In this document: one piece after another, positions 35,152 through 48,418 of the stretch | Position numbering within the stretch: the stretch's first letter is position 1 | How the letters are laid out: every line of letters starts with the position of its first letter | From: Saururus chinensis | Lineage: Eukaryota; Streptophyta; Magnoliopsida; Piperales; Saururaceae | Reading direction: 5' to 3' | Assembly: GCA_035235625.1 (NCBI GenBank) | Contig: CP141146.1 | Location: 14,812,501-14,876,500, forward strand | DNA length: 64,000 bases | Notes under the pieces: model-generated | Databases searched by the model: none | Told to the model about the DNA's origin: nothing | The model's input: only the letters and a program-made list of their open reading frames with translations | Made by a program: the position numbers and the translations under genes

Positions 35152-36742
35152 TAATACTAGTTGGTTATGTAGTATAGATTATATTTTTATGTTATGTTAA
35201 ATTTTTTAATTTTTTAATATTATATTTTGGACTCAGTTTTATGCATTTTTAATATTATTAAAAAGCTCTCAACAAGTTCTATTAAATGAAATCCTATATC
35301 ACTATATTTTTTGGAACTTTTTTTAAACTTTACATATTTAATACACTTCTTGATATTAATTTTTTTATTTTTATCTATATTATACATATTTGAATTCACA
35401 TATTTTTTACACTCATAAAAAATGCTAAATTTTTTTATCAAATAAGACCCGCCACCAAAGGGTCACGAATATTAATAATGAGCTTGTTTTAACACTATTA
35501 TCTTCGCTGACCTATAATATAATATTTAGTCTATTAAATTTAGACTCGTTGTTAACTACTATGTATATATTTGGGTCAATAGATAATTTATGCTAATAAT
35601 ATATGATCATTATAATCCTAAATTGCAATTATTCAATATATATTTTATTTTTTATTTAGTTTATTTTATCTTATTTAATATATATTTATATACATTATAT
35701 ATATGCATTCTTGCTAGTAAAGTATTATAATAATTTAAGTTTAAAGGAGGGGCAAGAGTTCGCTAATTGCGTGTGATTGCCCTTGGATTATGGAAATTTC
35801 TCATGGAGTGCTTGGTTGGTTGGCATGATTCATGGAAAATAATGGAATCACCAATGTAGCCTCTTCCTAGTTTCGGTTTTTTTTTTTTTTGAGAAAAACT
35901 TTTTGTGCACTCATGGTGAGTAATTGTAAGTAGTAAGCACCGTTTCACGAATCTTACATAATAATACTAGTTGGTTATGTAGTATAGATTATATTTTTAC
36001 GTTATGTTGGTTTTAACTTTGTAATGTTATATTTTGTACTCTCGAAATCGGTTTTATGCATTTCTAATATTGTTAGAAAGATCTCGACGAATTCGATTAA
36101 ATGAGATCTTATATCACTATATTTTTTGGAACTTTTTTTAGACTCTACATATATAATACACTTCTTGATACTATTTTTTTAACCTATATTATACATATTT
36201 AAATTCACATATTTTTTACACTCTTCAAAAACGCTAAAAAACTTTATCAAATAAGATCCGCCACCAAAGTGGTCTCAAATATTAATAACGAGCTCGTTTC
36301 AACAGTATTATCTTCGCTGACTTATGACATATATTTAGCTTATTAGATTTAGACTCATAGTTGTCTATTACGTGTATATTTGGGTTAATAGAGAATTTTT
36401 TTTGTATAATATATGATTATTATAATCCTAAAAATATGTATTACAACTATTACATAAAAGGGAGACTTTTTTTAATATATATTTAATTTTTTTATTTAAT
36501 TTATTGTATCTTATTTAATATATATTTATATATATTATACATATGCATTCTTGCTAGTAAAATATTATAATAATTTAAGCTTGAAGGAGAGGCAAGGATG
36601 CACTAATTGGGTGTGATTGCCCTTGGATTATGGAAATTTCTCATGGAGTGCTTGGTTGATTAGCATGATTCATGGAGAATAATGGAATCACCAATGTAGT
36701 GCTTTTTTTTTTTGAGAAAAACTTTTTATGCATTCATGGTGC
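35152..36742 (+). repeat. Direct duplication of a ~0.78-kb AT-rich unit
   Basis: Copy 1 is 35152-35919 and copy 2 is 35961-36742. Both start ATAATACTAGTTGGTTATG and end at a poly-T followed by GAGAAAAACTTTTT. They keep the same landmarks in the same order (TCACTATATTTTTTGGAACT, ATCTTCGCTGAC, GTGTGATTGCCCTTGGATTA). A 41-base spacer separates them. They differ by many substitutions and small indels, so the duplication is not recent. No coding content. Confidence 0.88.
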
Positions 36743-37879
36743 AAAAGAAATCTCATTTCATCACTCTAAAATGTGAGAATAATGAAAATAACAAAAGAAA
36801 TCCACCTTCTACGCACTTATTCCAGCTTCCCCACTAAAAATATTCGAAGATTTATTGATGGGCCTACCTCTAACAATGGTTCTCATGGATATGGCAATGT
36901 TACGCAGTGCCAAAAAAACAAGAATGGCGATAATATGAGTAACAACTGTTAGATGGGATTCACATGTAAGTGATTGAGATGTGTTTTGCCAAAAAATAGT
37001 GATTGAGAAGTGCTTTAACACAACAACAAAAAGAATGTCATTGAGATTATGTCTTTCGGAAGCAAAAATAATGATAAATAATTTTACATATAAGTTAGAA
37101 ATATTGAGAGTATCATCAAGCATTCATGCCTAGAACGAGTTCAAATCCGCTTTGATGAAGTTACGTCAGTCAGCAGACTCAGCACACATGCTTACACATG
37201 CCGCCGGGAGTGATAGCGCTGTCCCATAAAAATGAGCTTATTATGTGCGACGGCCGTAAAACTTCACCGATGATTCTATTAATAAAACTCCACCGAAATT
37301 AAGTTCCCTAGCAATGCATGCTCAACACAATAGGGGGGCCACATGTAAGCCCATATTACTCAGAATGTGAACCCTATACCTAGCCATGCATAGGAATATT
37401 TGACATTTAAGATTGACGATATACACACTAGCGCATGTTAGCATCAACGTTATTGATAAATAATGTGCACGAAAGCTTAGGTGGTCGTTCTCATTTCTCA
37501 TAAACGAAGAGCTCTCATGCACAACTTACTCTTACCCTAGGCTCATTGTGAATAAAAAACATAAAAAATTGCTTCTCATACAAAGAGGTCTTAGGCAAAT
37601 ATATTAGTTACATTTTCAGAATATCAATAAAATTTCAGTTATTTAATTAGACTACACAAATACAAACTAGTAATATTATTACCAAAAGCAACAGCTTGGT
37701 AAGATACAATTACGTTTTGTTTAATTGTATTAAGCAATATAGTTATAAATTATTTGATCAAACTGATTTTTCAACCCTATTTTTATCATGGGATTTATTC
37801 ATGAGGTTTTGCGGAAGCACCCACTGGGTTTTAGGAGTCAAGGGGGTTAGGTGGAATAGAAATTCTCTAGGCGGAAAAA
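36743..37879. other. Intergenic DNA
   Basis: AT-rich with no recognisable gene or complete transposon. Open stretches here are low in coding character. Confidence 0.4.
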
Positions 37880-38360
37880 CCAATAAGTCCGAGTTCACAC
37901 GTGTGAAATTGGGGACGCGTGGGAATACATGCGATAGCTGTCAAGCGAGAGCGACCGGGCGCGGGCACGTCGAGCTCGTGGGACAGGTAAGCCGTAAGCT
38001 GCGCGGCGAGCAGCCAATGAGCCGCGCGAGTAATTGTCCCGGTGGGCCCCGCGAGCGTGACGTCAGCACCTTAGTCTTTAGCCGCGGGATTTTTTTGGCC
38101 TTGGCGGAGGAATTTGTGGCTTCCGGAGGGGTCGCGGGATAACGAATCTAACGATAATCAGGGTAGTGTGGGGCCCACCACGGGGTGGGTCCCATTCGCG
38201 CGTGGCTTTGTGGGGACTGCTGTTTGAATTTCCGAAATTATCCATAATGGGATTGGGAATTGACCGACGTGTGCGCCGGGCAATCCGGAAGTCCGAATAT
38301 CGCGGCTGGAAGTGCTACGGAGGCCCAGCTGTGAGCTGTCGCGTATGCGAGGAATGATCG
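37880..38360. promoter_or_regulatory. Orphan GC-rich promoter-like island
   Basis: A sharp GC- and CpG-rich block inside AT-rich DNA. It contains CCAAT (AGCCAATGAG), a bZIP-type TGACGTCAGC palindrome near 38057, GTGGGGCCCACC near 38167 and GTGGGTCCCA just after (TCP site II-like GTGGGNCC), and several GCGCG words. Such clustering is typical of plant gene promoters. No gene is recognisable within several kb on either side. Confidence 0.45.
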
Positions 38361-39180
38361 ATGCGGATCCAGATCCATTAAAGATCCGTATCCGTTTAAG
38401 TACCCGGATATGTCTTTCAAAATTGGTCAGACTCGGACAGCCTCAGCTACACAATAAAGTAACAAACCATTGGGAGCAACAAAATCGTTCTTTAAATTTC
38501 ACACATTTTTAACAAATGAGAGCGAGTGCATTGTGCGTATAAAATTGTACAATTTCACGTAATCTAATAAACAATATTTTGTTGGTAAGAAGTGTTAAGG
38601 TGTTATAAAAATTCGCCTTTTGAACTAGACTAACATTGGCCAGTATAACAACCCAAACAATATAGTTGAATTTGGTTTTGTGCTCATATTTCTTACATTA
38701 TAACTTTTGTTTTGCTTTGTTATCCTTGACTTTAGCTTTTTTGTAACATGTGCTGAGACAATTTTGAATAGTTTGTTCAGAATTATGTGCTTTCACATTT
38801 TATATTTAGAGGGGAACGAATGGTGGAGTATTGAAGATTATGTTCATATGCAATTTAGTATAAATCATAAATACAAATAATTACATATTTGCAAATATTT
38901 GTGAAATTTGCTTGCTAGGGCAAGTTATCCTTACTAATATGAACTCATGTCACTGCAATTTTTTTTTGTTTACTAAGGTGTATAAGTTTTTAGGGTCATA
39001 TTAGAAGGAGCAAGGCCACTAGCTAGCCTCTTCTAGCATCACATCTTGCTACCAGATAAGTCAGTGATATAATCACGTTAGGTGGCTAACTGAGTTGGGG
39101 CTTAGACTTGGTTCTCCCTTTGTGCGGTGTACTATTAAGACCATGTAGGCCACCACTTGGAGGGGGGTGGCAGGGGGGCT
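38361..39180. other. Intergenic DNA
   Basis: Begins with GGATCC/AGATCCGTATCC words like hAT-like arms, then AT-rich DNA with nothing recognised. Confidence 0.35.
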
Positions 39181-39321
39181 CTTAAATGGTGAAACTCACA
39201 TGTAAGAAAAGAGAAAATAAACTTATAATACAATTTTTTAAGTACCTAACCTTAGAACTATTAATATGAAATAATTTTTTTGTACCAAATAGAGCTATTA
39301 ATATAGGACAGAGGGAGTATT
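39181..39321. mobile_element. Truncated Stowaway-like MITE (right end)
   Basis: The right terminus TATTAATATAGGACAGAGGGAGTA is recognisable; the left end is degraded. Confidence 0.45.
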
Positions 39322-41157
39322 AGCTTGAAGTAATTTCTTTAATTAATGTATTTTTCTAGTCTAACTAGAGTTTAATTCAACCTATGCCAATTAATTGTAG
39401 TATCTTTGTAATATTTGATTTCTTAATTAGGATCTTATTTCTAATTGGAGAACATGTGATGGCTATTTTATGAAGGTGATACAACTCTTTTTGGTTAAGC
39501 AGTTAGAAATTAGTCATTAATCAGTATTAGTGATTAGAAATTAGTACCGATTAGTCATTAATTGGTATTAGCAATTAGAAATTAGCTAATAATCGGTGTT
39601 AGATAGCTTTGTTTCTCCTTCACCCTAAACTCAATTTAACCTTAATCGATCCCTCCGCAAACTCTCATCCATGTCCTCTAGTTCAACCACCCTCTTGCCA
39701 TTTCCTCGTGGATTATTGTTAATATGCTCTGACTTGGAGCTGCCCATCTTCTAACTCATTGTAGGTTCACCCCCATGGCATATTTTTCTTTTGTCCTTTT
39801 AAATATGTATAACAAAATTCTATTGAAATTGTTATAATTAAAAAAGATAATTTTTAATAGAAAAAATATTTCATTCAAACACTAAGGAGATACTACATCA
39901 TACATCTGGGCCAAATTTACGGCATAAGGAAAGGTCCTTCTTCTAGTTAATAGACTGATCAAGAGAGTGGGCCAATCATAATCTTTCAGCAGCTAACTAT
40001 ACAAACATGTTATTAATACATAAAATACTTTTTTGGGGTTTTGGACACTAACTACAAGAAAAGTCATTAATTAAACGTTAATTTTAAAAAACAATTATCA
40101 AGATAAAAATGCCCTTTTATCATTGTTTAATTTTCAACCCACTACCCTCCCTCTCTGCTCATCAGAGCAGATGTCATTTGTTTTATCCAGCGCCCACCGC
40201 CAGACTCCCTTGCCGCGGCCATCATATTCTTAATATTGTGCCTCCTCCTCCACCTCCTCTCGATCTGTCTTATTATTGAAACTCTCCTAAATCCTCCTTT
40301 GCCTTAGACTTCCTTTGAGGGAGAGATCAGTGCATTGATTAGATGATTTTCCCTATGTTGCAATTTTGGGGGTTGCGGGGTGTGTGGCAACAAGGCTTTA
40401 GTTTTTGTCAATTTTTCACCGCCAGCAAGAATGACACTGGGGCGCTGAAATTGCAACAATGATGGGCACTACTTAAGGATGTGCCAAATCGAGGGATGAA
40501 GTTGTTTGGCATTCTCCTAACGGAAGAGCGGTAGCATGTGCAATCTCATGCACTACATTGGATTGGGCAGCGGAAATGGTAGTAATACTCCTAGATCGCC
40601 AACTGTGGACAGGCACGAGGGTGGTGCGACAAATGGATATATTGTACATATGTGGGCTGCAGATTTGGGCACAACTTGGGCTAATTGCAGCCTTTAACGT
40701 AAAGTGTAAATATTTTATTAATCTCTTTATTTTATCAAAAAGGGTAAATATTTAATCTCCTTGTTATATAACAAGAGAGTAAATATTTATTATCTTTATT
40801 TTATGAACAAATGGAACTTTGGCTAATGTGAGGCACTTGGGAAGTGTCCAATAATGTTCAATTTTGTCCAAAAAAAGATTTTTTTGCTTACCAGTGAAAT
40901 CAAATGAAGGTTTTATGATTTTGAAGAGGTTTTTGAGTTCAATCATAATAATTATTTTGAGTAGAGGATGGAAATAAAAAAATTTCATGGTTGTCAATTT
41001 TCAAAATACTATAAATGGACTTTACTGGGATTTGGTGTTGTTGAGAATGGCTTCAGTTGGTGGAGAAGCCTTTGAGCTTTCTATAGTCTGTCGGTGACCA
41101 AATTTGGTGCAACCAATGGAAGAAAAAAGGGGAGGAGAGGGAGAAGGGGGAGGGGGT

Positions 41158-41191
<34 letters not shown>

Positions 41192-41839
41192 AGGGGGAGC
41201 ATGGTAGTGCCAAGGGTGAGGTTGGAGGTGAGGGGTAGACTATTAGGGGAGGTGGAAAGAAGATAATAGCCAAAGGTGGAGTAACAACTAGAAGGCTAGA
41301 GCAAAGGCAACCATGAGCAGTGAAGATAGTGGAGGAAAGAAAAAAAAAGGGAGAAAGCAAGAAAAAAGAAAAGAAAATAAGGATAATTTCATCTAAAAAT
41401 ATAAAAGATTAAAACTTTATAGATAATACAAAAAATTATAGTAGCCAATGTCAGAAAAAGTCAGCTAAAGGCCTTAGGGGAGCTGACACCAGTTCTTTCT
41501 GACTCAGGCTCTTTGTTGTCAACATTTGGATTTAATTAGAAAAAATATTATATGAGTTTGGGTTTACATGTGCTAGTATGAGCCTGAGCATCTTGAGTTG
41601 TTGGATCTCAATCTAACAGTACAAAGAGGCGGGCAATGATTTATACATGCCTACCCTTTTGAGTTAAGTGCATTGTTGGATTGAAATCTGATGGCCACAA
41701 TGCCCAGACTCATAGTACTTCATATGCACTTAGGGTCACTCTCAATTAGTACATATGTGGCCCCATATGTAAATTGACAAGAAAAAATAATAAAATAAAA
41801 AGCAAAGTAGCCCCATGCAGGTGATCCTTTGATATATTC
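39322..41839. other. Intergenic DNA with GA-rich low complexity
   Basis: No supported gene. Short ATTAGTNATTAATCGGTATTAG-like words recur at 39500-39600. A (GA)n stretch lies at 41158-41190 within a longer purine-rich block (41100-41400), which gives low-complexity open frames that I reject as genes. Confidence 0.4.
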
Positions 41840-42926
41840 TAGGGTTGGGAATCAGGTTGGGTTGGCCTTGACCCGCATTAAAATCGGGTTAAGTCATGAC
41901 CCGGCCCTATTTTTAAATCGAGTCGAAAATCCAAACCCTAACCCTACTTGAGTTGGGTCGGGTCGGGTCGGGTATGCGGGTAACCCTATTTTTTTTCCTT
42001 AATTGTTTTTGTTAGACTTGTATTATATACTTTCTCTTTGCAAAGGTCAAACACAAAAGAAATTAAAAATATTACAACATTAATTTGTAATGTTTGGTTC
42101 TTTAGCTGATTTGTGGCTGACATGTTTTTGTAGTAGTCATCAACAAAGACTTTAAGGTATACTGTTGTCTTTCTTCCATTTTTGATAGAAGGATAACAAA
42201 ATAGACCTTCAATGTTTGTTTACTCATGATCAACCTACTTGGCTTTCGATAACTCACATACAAAAGTAAAACAGATTAAACATTATTTCTTTGATGACCA
42301 GAGAGGATCATACGATTCAGCATATCTTAATATTAAAATTCCAGTAACTACTTTTCTATGACTGCTCGTAGCCCTACCCTCCTCAACAACCAGTGACATT
42401 TACTTACAATTTTCTTCCTTCAAAAATTGTCTCTCGATCAAGCTTTATTGTCCGCCTATCTCATTGCATGTTCCTAACATGCTCCCTATTATGATTGTCA
42501 AGCTTTTCACACATAGCTGAATCTAGTGTGTAATGTTTCCTTTTGAATGAGAGAGGATGAGTAATGAATACAACAAAATATGATATATTTTCATTTCATT
42601 CACCACAACAAAAAGAATAACAGAAAATAAATTAAACTATATAAAAATTAACCACGCCTTAAAGATACCATCTTTTGTTATCACAAAATAGATGTCTATC
42701 ATAAAGCAAAATATATGTGATCACACCTATGCTCCAAGCATCTAAGTTTTTATTATTATTTATAGTCGGGTTGGCCGGGTTGTGCAAGTCGGGTTCGACC
42801 CGACCCTAAATTCAAAACGGGTCAAGAGACTAAATCCTGACCCTACATGTAGTCGGGTCGGGTGCAGGGTTAAGTGGGTCGGACTCGGGCCAGGTAAACG
42901 GATTGGGTTAGATTTTCCCAACCCTA
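41840..42926. mobile_element. hAT-like element with GGGTCGGGTCGGG arms
   Basis: Inverted ends TAGGGTTGGGAA and TTCCCAACCCTA, flanked by 8-bp ATATATTC (41832-41839) and ATATATGC (42927-42934), one mismatch. Both arms repeat GGTCGGGT/ACCCGACCC. The ~700-bp core is AT-rich and has no transposase or family I recognise. 1087 bp in all. Confidence 0.82.
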
Positions 42927-42934
42927 ATATATGC

Positions 42935-43743
42935 TATGGATCCAGATCTAGGGACTTTGGCACATCATCAAACTACGTGCTCCTAATTTTTCGCTGCCCC
43001 AAAATATTGTTTCTTTTTTTTATTTTTCCACATAAATCATTGGCATTCACCAAAGATGGAACCCCATCTTGGGTCTGAAATGGATCCGTACCCGAGACGG
43101 AATCCGGATGGGTTTTGGCTGGCATTTCTTCAAGTAGCGGATCCCGCGACATGCAATAAGAAGCCGATATGAGGCGGGTGCTGACGTCTTGAAGGGAATC
43201 CGTTACGAGGTGAGTATTTTCCATCACCCGTGACGTCATTGTATCGGAAATCAGAATTAGGGGAAAGACGTGTCTAGCATGACCGGTTTTAAGCCCTATG
43301 ACCAGCCCATATGGGGCTCTAAACATGGTACACATAAATCAGTGCCTCCCTGATATAAGTATTTTTTTAGCCCATAAAAGCCGATTACTAGTCATGAATA
43401 AGTAGCATTTTTGTTAGCAAAGTATCAATGACATTAATATGTGGTAGCATGTATACCGTAGATCTTATGGATGAACAACCTCAACTCTTCTTACATTGGG
43501 CTCATTGTGAGTAGCCTAAAAAATTCTTCTTAACTTGGAGTAGCTAGGGATAGGGGGCGAGGGCAATAATATAAAACCAAAGGGTCTCACACTTATCTAT
43601 CTACTTGGGACACATTAATCGTTGATGAGGCCATGCATGACCGTGCATGCAATTTTGATTTGCACATGTACCATGCTACCTTAACATTGTTTTACACATA
43701 GCAATAAACTATAAGAAATGCAAGAGCAGTTGTTTTATGAAAA
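42935..43743. other. Intergenic DNA with a small GC-rich block
   Basis: 43060-43290 is relatively GC-rich and has TGACGT motifs (GCTGACGTCTT near 43181, CCGTGACGTCAT near 43228). No adjoining gene was found. Confidence 0.3.
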
Positions 43744-43893
43744 ATAATATTCATACTCTATTCTTTTACACCATAAACCTTATACGACCTTTGATTGAAT
43801 AAGGAAGGTGAGTCCCAACGATAATATGAGATTTATTTTTTCCTATTCAATCATAAGTTGTGTAAGGCTTATAAGTGTAGAAATATCAGTATC
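43744..43893. mobile_element. MITE, GATATT-end family, copy 2
   Basis: The left arm AATATTCATACTC...TTACACCATAA and the right arm TTATAAGTGTAGAAATATCAG are inverted. Same build as the copies at 27.0 and 45.1 kb. Confidence 0.55.
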
Positions 43894-44252
43894 CATAATT
43901 TATATAGCTTGATCCTATCACAACCGCCATTGGAGTCATGTCGTCTTCCACCTTCATGGACGGAGCCAAAGTAAGAGTAGGACCATGTGGCTCCAAGTAT
44001 TTTTAATTAAGTAGGATCACATTTATAAGTAAATTAGCTCATTTACCTGGTTTTTTTAGTTCTATCTCTGTCGACCTTGGTCTCCTCTCCTCCCATTTAT
44101 CTCTGTCCTCCTTATCGATCTAAGCCCACACATTTTGAAATCGTAATTTAAAAACCTAATATTATTTACTCTTGTATTCTTAACATTTGATTTCTCAAAT
44201 GCAAGATTCTAGTGTGGGTCTAAAAACATATTTCTAAAATACAACAGTCTAA

Positions 44253-44455
44253 TACTCTCAATGTCCTAAATTAAAAGCTCCATTTGGCCAAAAAATATGT
44301 TTTATATTAATAACTTAATTTAATTTAATTTAAATAGTTAGGTACATAAAAAGAATATGGTAAATTTATTTTTCATTCTTTTAGATGTGGGTTTTACCAT
44401 TAAATAAAAATTATTAATTTTTTAATATAACTATTGATATGAGATAGAGAGACTA
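44253..44455. mobile_element. Stowaway-like MITE
   Basis: TACTCTCAATGTCC...AAAGCTCCATTTGG at the left and TATTGATATGAGATAGAGAGACTA at the right are inverted, flanked by TA. Confidence 0.55.
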
Positions 44456-45062
44456 TATAAAAGGACTAACCTCCTCTAGATTTTTCATGCGTCCTTGAGA
44501 ACATTTTTTGGTCGCTACGTAAAACCAACTTTATGCTACACCCAAGATTTGAAACACTAGTTCTCATTACAATGGCAAGCCAAATGCTCATCCTGTCGTG
44601 TTCTTACAACTTTTGATAACGGAGGTAATTGAAGCAATGTGCATTGAATGGGTGGAGCACTTCCAATCACGTTAAAAATAAACACAAAAAGAAGGGAGAC
44701 TCAGGTGGAAGGCCTTTAGCTCAAATCAGAAGCCAATCTCTTGCCACCAAAGTGGGTTGACAATGTTGAATGGTTGAACTGTATACTTCGGTCAAGCATC
44801 CCATGGTGGAATCCAGTGAATGGGGAATATGTCTTTACAACTAAGACAAAGACTCCACAGAAGTAACATGCTTAAGAAATACATGATATGTTGCAATGAT
44901 GAATAACGATTTATAGTCATACCAACAAGTGGAAAAATTCTTTGATTTCTAATAGAAAAATATTTTATTAATTTATCAAGTGTGCAAAAATGTCGAGAAA
45001 AACTTCCTAAAAGGATGGAATTTTTTTAAAAAAGTTTAATGCGATAATGCTTTAGATTAGGA
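44456..45062. other. Intergenic DNA
   Basis: Nothing recognised between the two MITEs. Confidence 0.4.
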
Positions 45063-45202
45063 TAATGATATTTCTATACCTATTTTTTCTACACAATCAA
45101 TTTTACACTTTTCTTGTTGTCAAGTGGGACTCAGTTTTTTTATTCAATCAAAAGTAGTAGATGGCCTATAGTGTATAAAAATGGGTGTATAAATATCATT
45201 TT
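45063..45202. mobile_element. MITE, GATATT-end family, copy 3
   Basis: AATGATATTTCTATACC at the left and TGGGTGTATAAATATCATT at the right are inverted repeats; 140 bp, no coding. The best preserved of the three copies. Confidence 0.65.
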
Positions 45203-47072
45203 TCTGCTAATAAATTTTGATAGTGAAGCTCATCTATCACCAAAAGAAACAATCAGCCGCCTAATCGAGCTAACAAAACCCTTCAAATAGGTTTGGATTG
45301 CATAGAAAATGTGAGCCTAAGTGTGCCACATGTTACCTCCAACCAAAATCTAGTTAAAAGGTTTTATTCGATAAGTTTCATAGCATGTATATCACTGTCC
45401 GGAAAGAAAACAATCACGTTGAGCTACAGATTTATGCCAGAATAAAAGTCCCAAAAAGTAATCACTGATACAACTCACCCAAAACGAGGCTTGCTTTGCT
45501 TTTGCACGGCCAGATCAAAAAGTAAGGTACTTTGCATCTCTTTTAGAATGTTTTAAACTATTTGGCAATAAAATTAGTGAATTTGACATGCCTGTCAGCA
45601 TTGCTTCCTCATATAGTTCAGTGAAATGGCTTTTAACTCCATTGATGTGGGAGCGGAGGTTTCTCATAGCCCATCATAAGACACCCCACTTACTCACGCT
45701 TTTTCCTTTTCATATTCTCATGCCTCTCACTTTCATCAATATATATGGACTCATTTTTAATGCTTGTCTTAATTTGTTTTAATGCCCAAATAATACATCT
45801 TTTAGATAAGAGACACGTTGCGTGTCCCCGACGTGTTAGGGTTGCGCGATATTAATATCATAGCACTTGTTACTCATGGGGTAGGTGGGTTTGGATCCAC
45901 TCGCGTGTTGGGCGCATATTAACTTTTGTCATTAGCTAATATGGTTGAGATATAAAATAAATTTAAATTATAGATATTATGTAGTTGAAGATATGGCTGA
46001 AACCGGGCTATGGTTGAGATTGTATCCGATGGCTGGTGTTGTAAGACAAGAAGGCTGCTGGTGCAAACCTGCTTTGACAGTTAGGGCTTCCGTTCTTCCT
46101 CGTTTGAAAACGGTAGGTTCAAGGTGTTCTGATTTTGTTCAGAATGGTTGGTTCAACTTGACCTGATTGTGGCTGATGCTTGACAACAAGTCATTGAATA
46201 AAACAAAATTGATGGCATCCTCTTCCTATCAAATGGACTTATGTATGGTTGTCAATTCCTCATTAAATTGGGTCAGGCTAAAGCCAATGTCTGGAAGTGG
46301 ACACGGAATCAGAAAGGAGGGCTGCTTGAATCCTGTTTTGAAGTCTACAAGCTGGATGAGCATGAACAAGGAGTTCAGCTGGAATCCACTCCGCCACTTA
46401 TCTGGAATTGTGCACTTGAAGATGACAGACAGAAACAGGGCTGGAGACCTAGCTCCCTGCTTGAGCTTAAAGGTAGATACGAGACCACAAGATATGACCT
46501 ATGTGCTCCATGTACTTGGACTTGTTTGCTAATAGTGAATGACTTGTGTTTCCCATTGTCACTCTCCAGCTGCCAAGTTGATAACTTGTGTGAGATCACG
46601 GCCGGCAATGTCACATGGGTGGAGCCACCCAGAAAAGTTCAGATGCCCTTCCAAAGCCATTGGAGCCACAATTCCTAGATATACATCTGCAGGTAAATTA
46701 GCTTGATTACCGATGCCCAAGTTAAAGCTTCAAATTCATTGCCTTTGCTAGCAATATCAAATCTAATGAAGTCAACCTTTCTCTTTGCAAAATTTACAAA
46801 AAATTTATTGGACCAACGCCAGGTGTAAAATTTGGCAAATTATGCAAAAAAATAAAAACGGTGAAACGATTAGTGCCACATTATTGGATACACACCTTCG
46901 GTCACACTTTGAGATTGTGTGTCCAATAGGGTATTTTATGTGGCGCATTTGCTTCAAGCGGAGGCTTTAATTTGTTTCATATTAATAGTTTTATTTAAAT
47001 TTTCAAAATGAGAAATTAAAGGTGTATTTAACAAATAGGGGGAAACAAAAAAAAATATTTTATCAAATGAGT
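45203..47072. other. Intergenic DNA with unrecognised coding-like patch
   Basis: 45985-46680 is less AT-rich and has long overlapping open stretches in different plus frames (up to 145 codons). I recognise no domain, and no single frame continues, so it may be a gene or retroelement relic. The rest is ordinary AT-rich DNA. Confidence 0.3.
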
Positions 47073-47295
47073 TAATCCCTCCATCCCATATTAATTATCC
47101 AAATTAAAAAAACTAAAATGAACTAAAATGAAATAGCTATATTTAGAAAAAATAGTAAATTTTATTGAATGATAAAACCCAAGGAAAAATAACTTATGAT
47201 ACTACCCAACCACTTAAATTTAACAAAATAAAACCATTAATATAGAATAAATTTTTTTCTAAAATAAAGTTATTAATTTAAGAGAGAGGGAATAT
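47073..47295. mobile_element. Stowaway-like MITE
   Basis: TAATCCCTCCATCCCATATT at the left and ATTTAAGAGAGAGGGAATA at the right are inverted; AT-rich core. Confidence 0.6.
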
Positions 47296-48039
47296 TAATT
47301 TCTTTGTTTTGGAGGAGTATTATTTTTAAAAGACTAGAGAAGAAAGAAGCTAGGAGGTTTTCCATCCTATTCATGCATGTCATGATAACTATTATTTCTA
47401 AAAGACTAGAGAAGAAAGTAGCTAGTAGGGCATGAATAACCACTTTTGCTACATATTGAAGTAGAAAAGTGGACAAGGTACAATTCACCTGTTCTAAGAT
47501 GCGGTTCACCACTTTTCAATATTGGCCAACATCAACATTTTCTTAGCGTGGGGTCTTAATCGAATGATAGCAGTCAAGGGAAGTGGAGTATCTATAAATC
47601 ACCCGAAGTGGGAGTTTGCTTTCCTTTTGACCAAAGAAAGGCATACCAAAAATTATGATAACATATTATAATAAAAATTATTTTGAGAAGAAACTATAAT
47701 GAAAATCATGAATAACTAGTCAATTTCCGTGCTGATATAGAACATGGAAGTACAAAGTCCTTTCAATTAAAGTAGGAGCCTATGTTTCTCAACAACCCAT
47801 AATTTGGAGCCCCCACCACGCACGGCAAAATATGCATCTTTTCTAGAAAAGAAAAAGGCAAAGCGATAAAAGGAAAAGGGGAGGGGGGGGGGGGGGGGGG
47901 AGGTTGTTTGTAGAAAAATACTTTTGATGCCAACATCCTTCAATTAATATCTAATTTATGTTATTATGATTTTTTATGTGGATTACAATGCCTTCCCTTA
48001 TACACTTTCGGTCCCACATTAAGAACTTCATTTGGTAAA
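47296..48039. other. Intergenic DNA with short tandem copy and poly-G
   Basis: A ~40-base word (TAAAAGACTAGAGAAGAAAG...AGCTAG) occurs twice, at about 47327 and 47398. An 18-G run lies at 47883-47900. Confidence 0.5.
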
Positions 48040-48204
48040 AAACTTTGTTTTATATTAATAGCTCCATTTTGTTCAATTTAGTAGTTGGGTACTTAAAAAG
48101 AGTATCATAACATATTTTTCTTTCCTTAGACGTCAGTTTTACCTTTTAATAGAAACTACTATTTTTTTCAAAATGTAGCTATTAATATTTGATGGAGGGC
48201 GTAT
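48040..48204. mobile_element. Stowaway-like MITE (left end worn)
   Basis: TTATATTAATAGCTCCATTTTG at the left and TAGCTATTAATATTTGATGGAGGG at the right are inverted. Confidence 0.5.
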
Positions 48205-48418
48205 TAAAACAGCTACTAGCGAAAGACTTCCCCTTAGGCAACATGTTTTGTTAGACTCACAATGCCAAAAACTATCCTAGACTCATAAAAGTTTGTCTAC
48301 GCACTTAAACAAGCGTGCTAACTAGGGATGCATGCCATGGAAGCCAAGTGAGCTAAACTAGGCTTGAGGCTTGGCTCAAATTGGCTAATCTTGAAGTTCG
48401 AATTTGGGCACATCAAGT

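Noticed and set aside
41022..41360. Minus-strand 112-codon open frame
   Set aside because: Arises from a (GA)n purine tract; no conserved motif.
41935..41955. AACCCTAACCCTA telomere-like word
   Set aside because: Only two units, and it lies in the ACCCGACCC arm of a hAT-like element; not an interstitial telomere.
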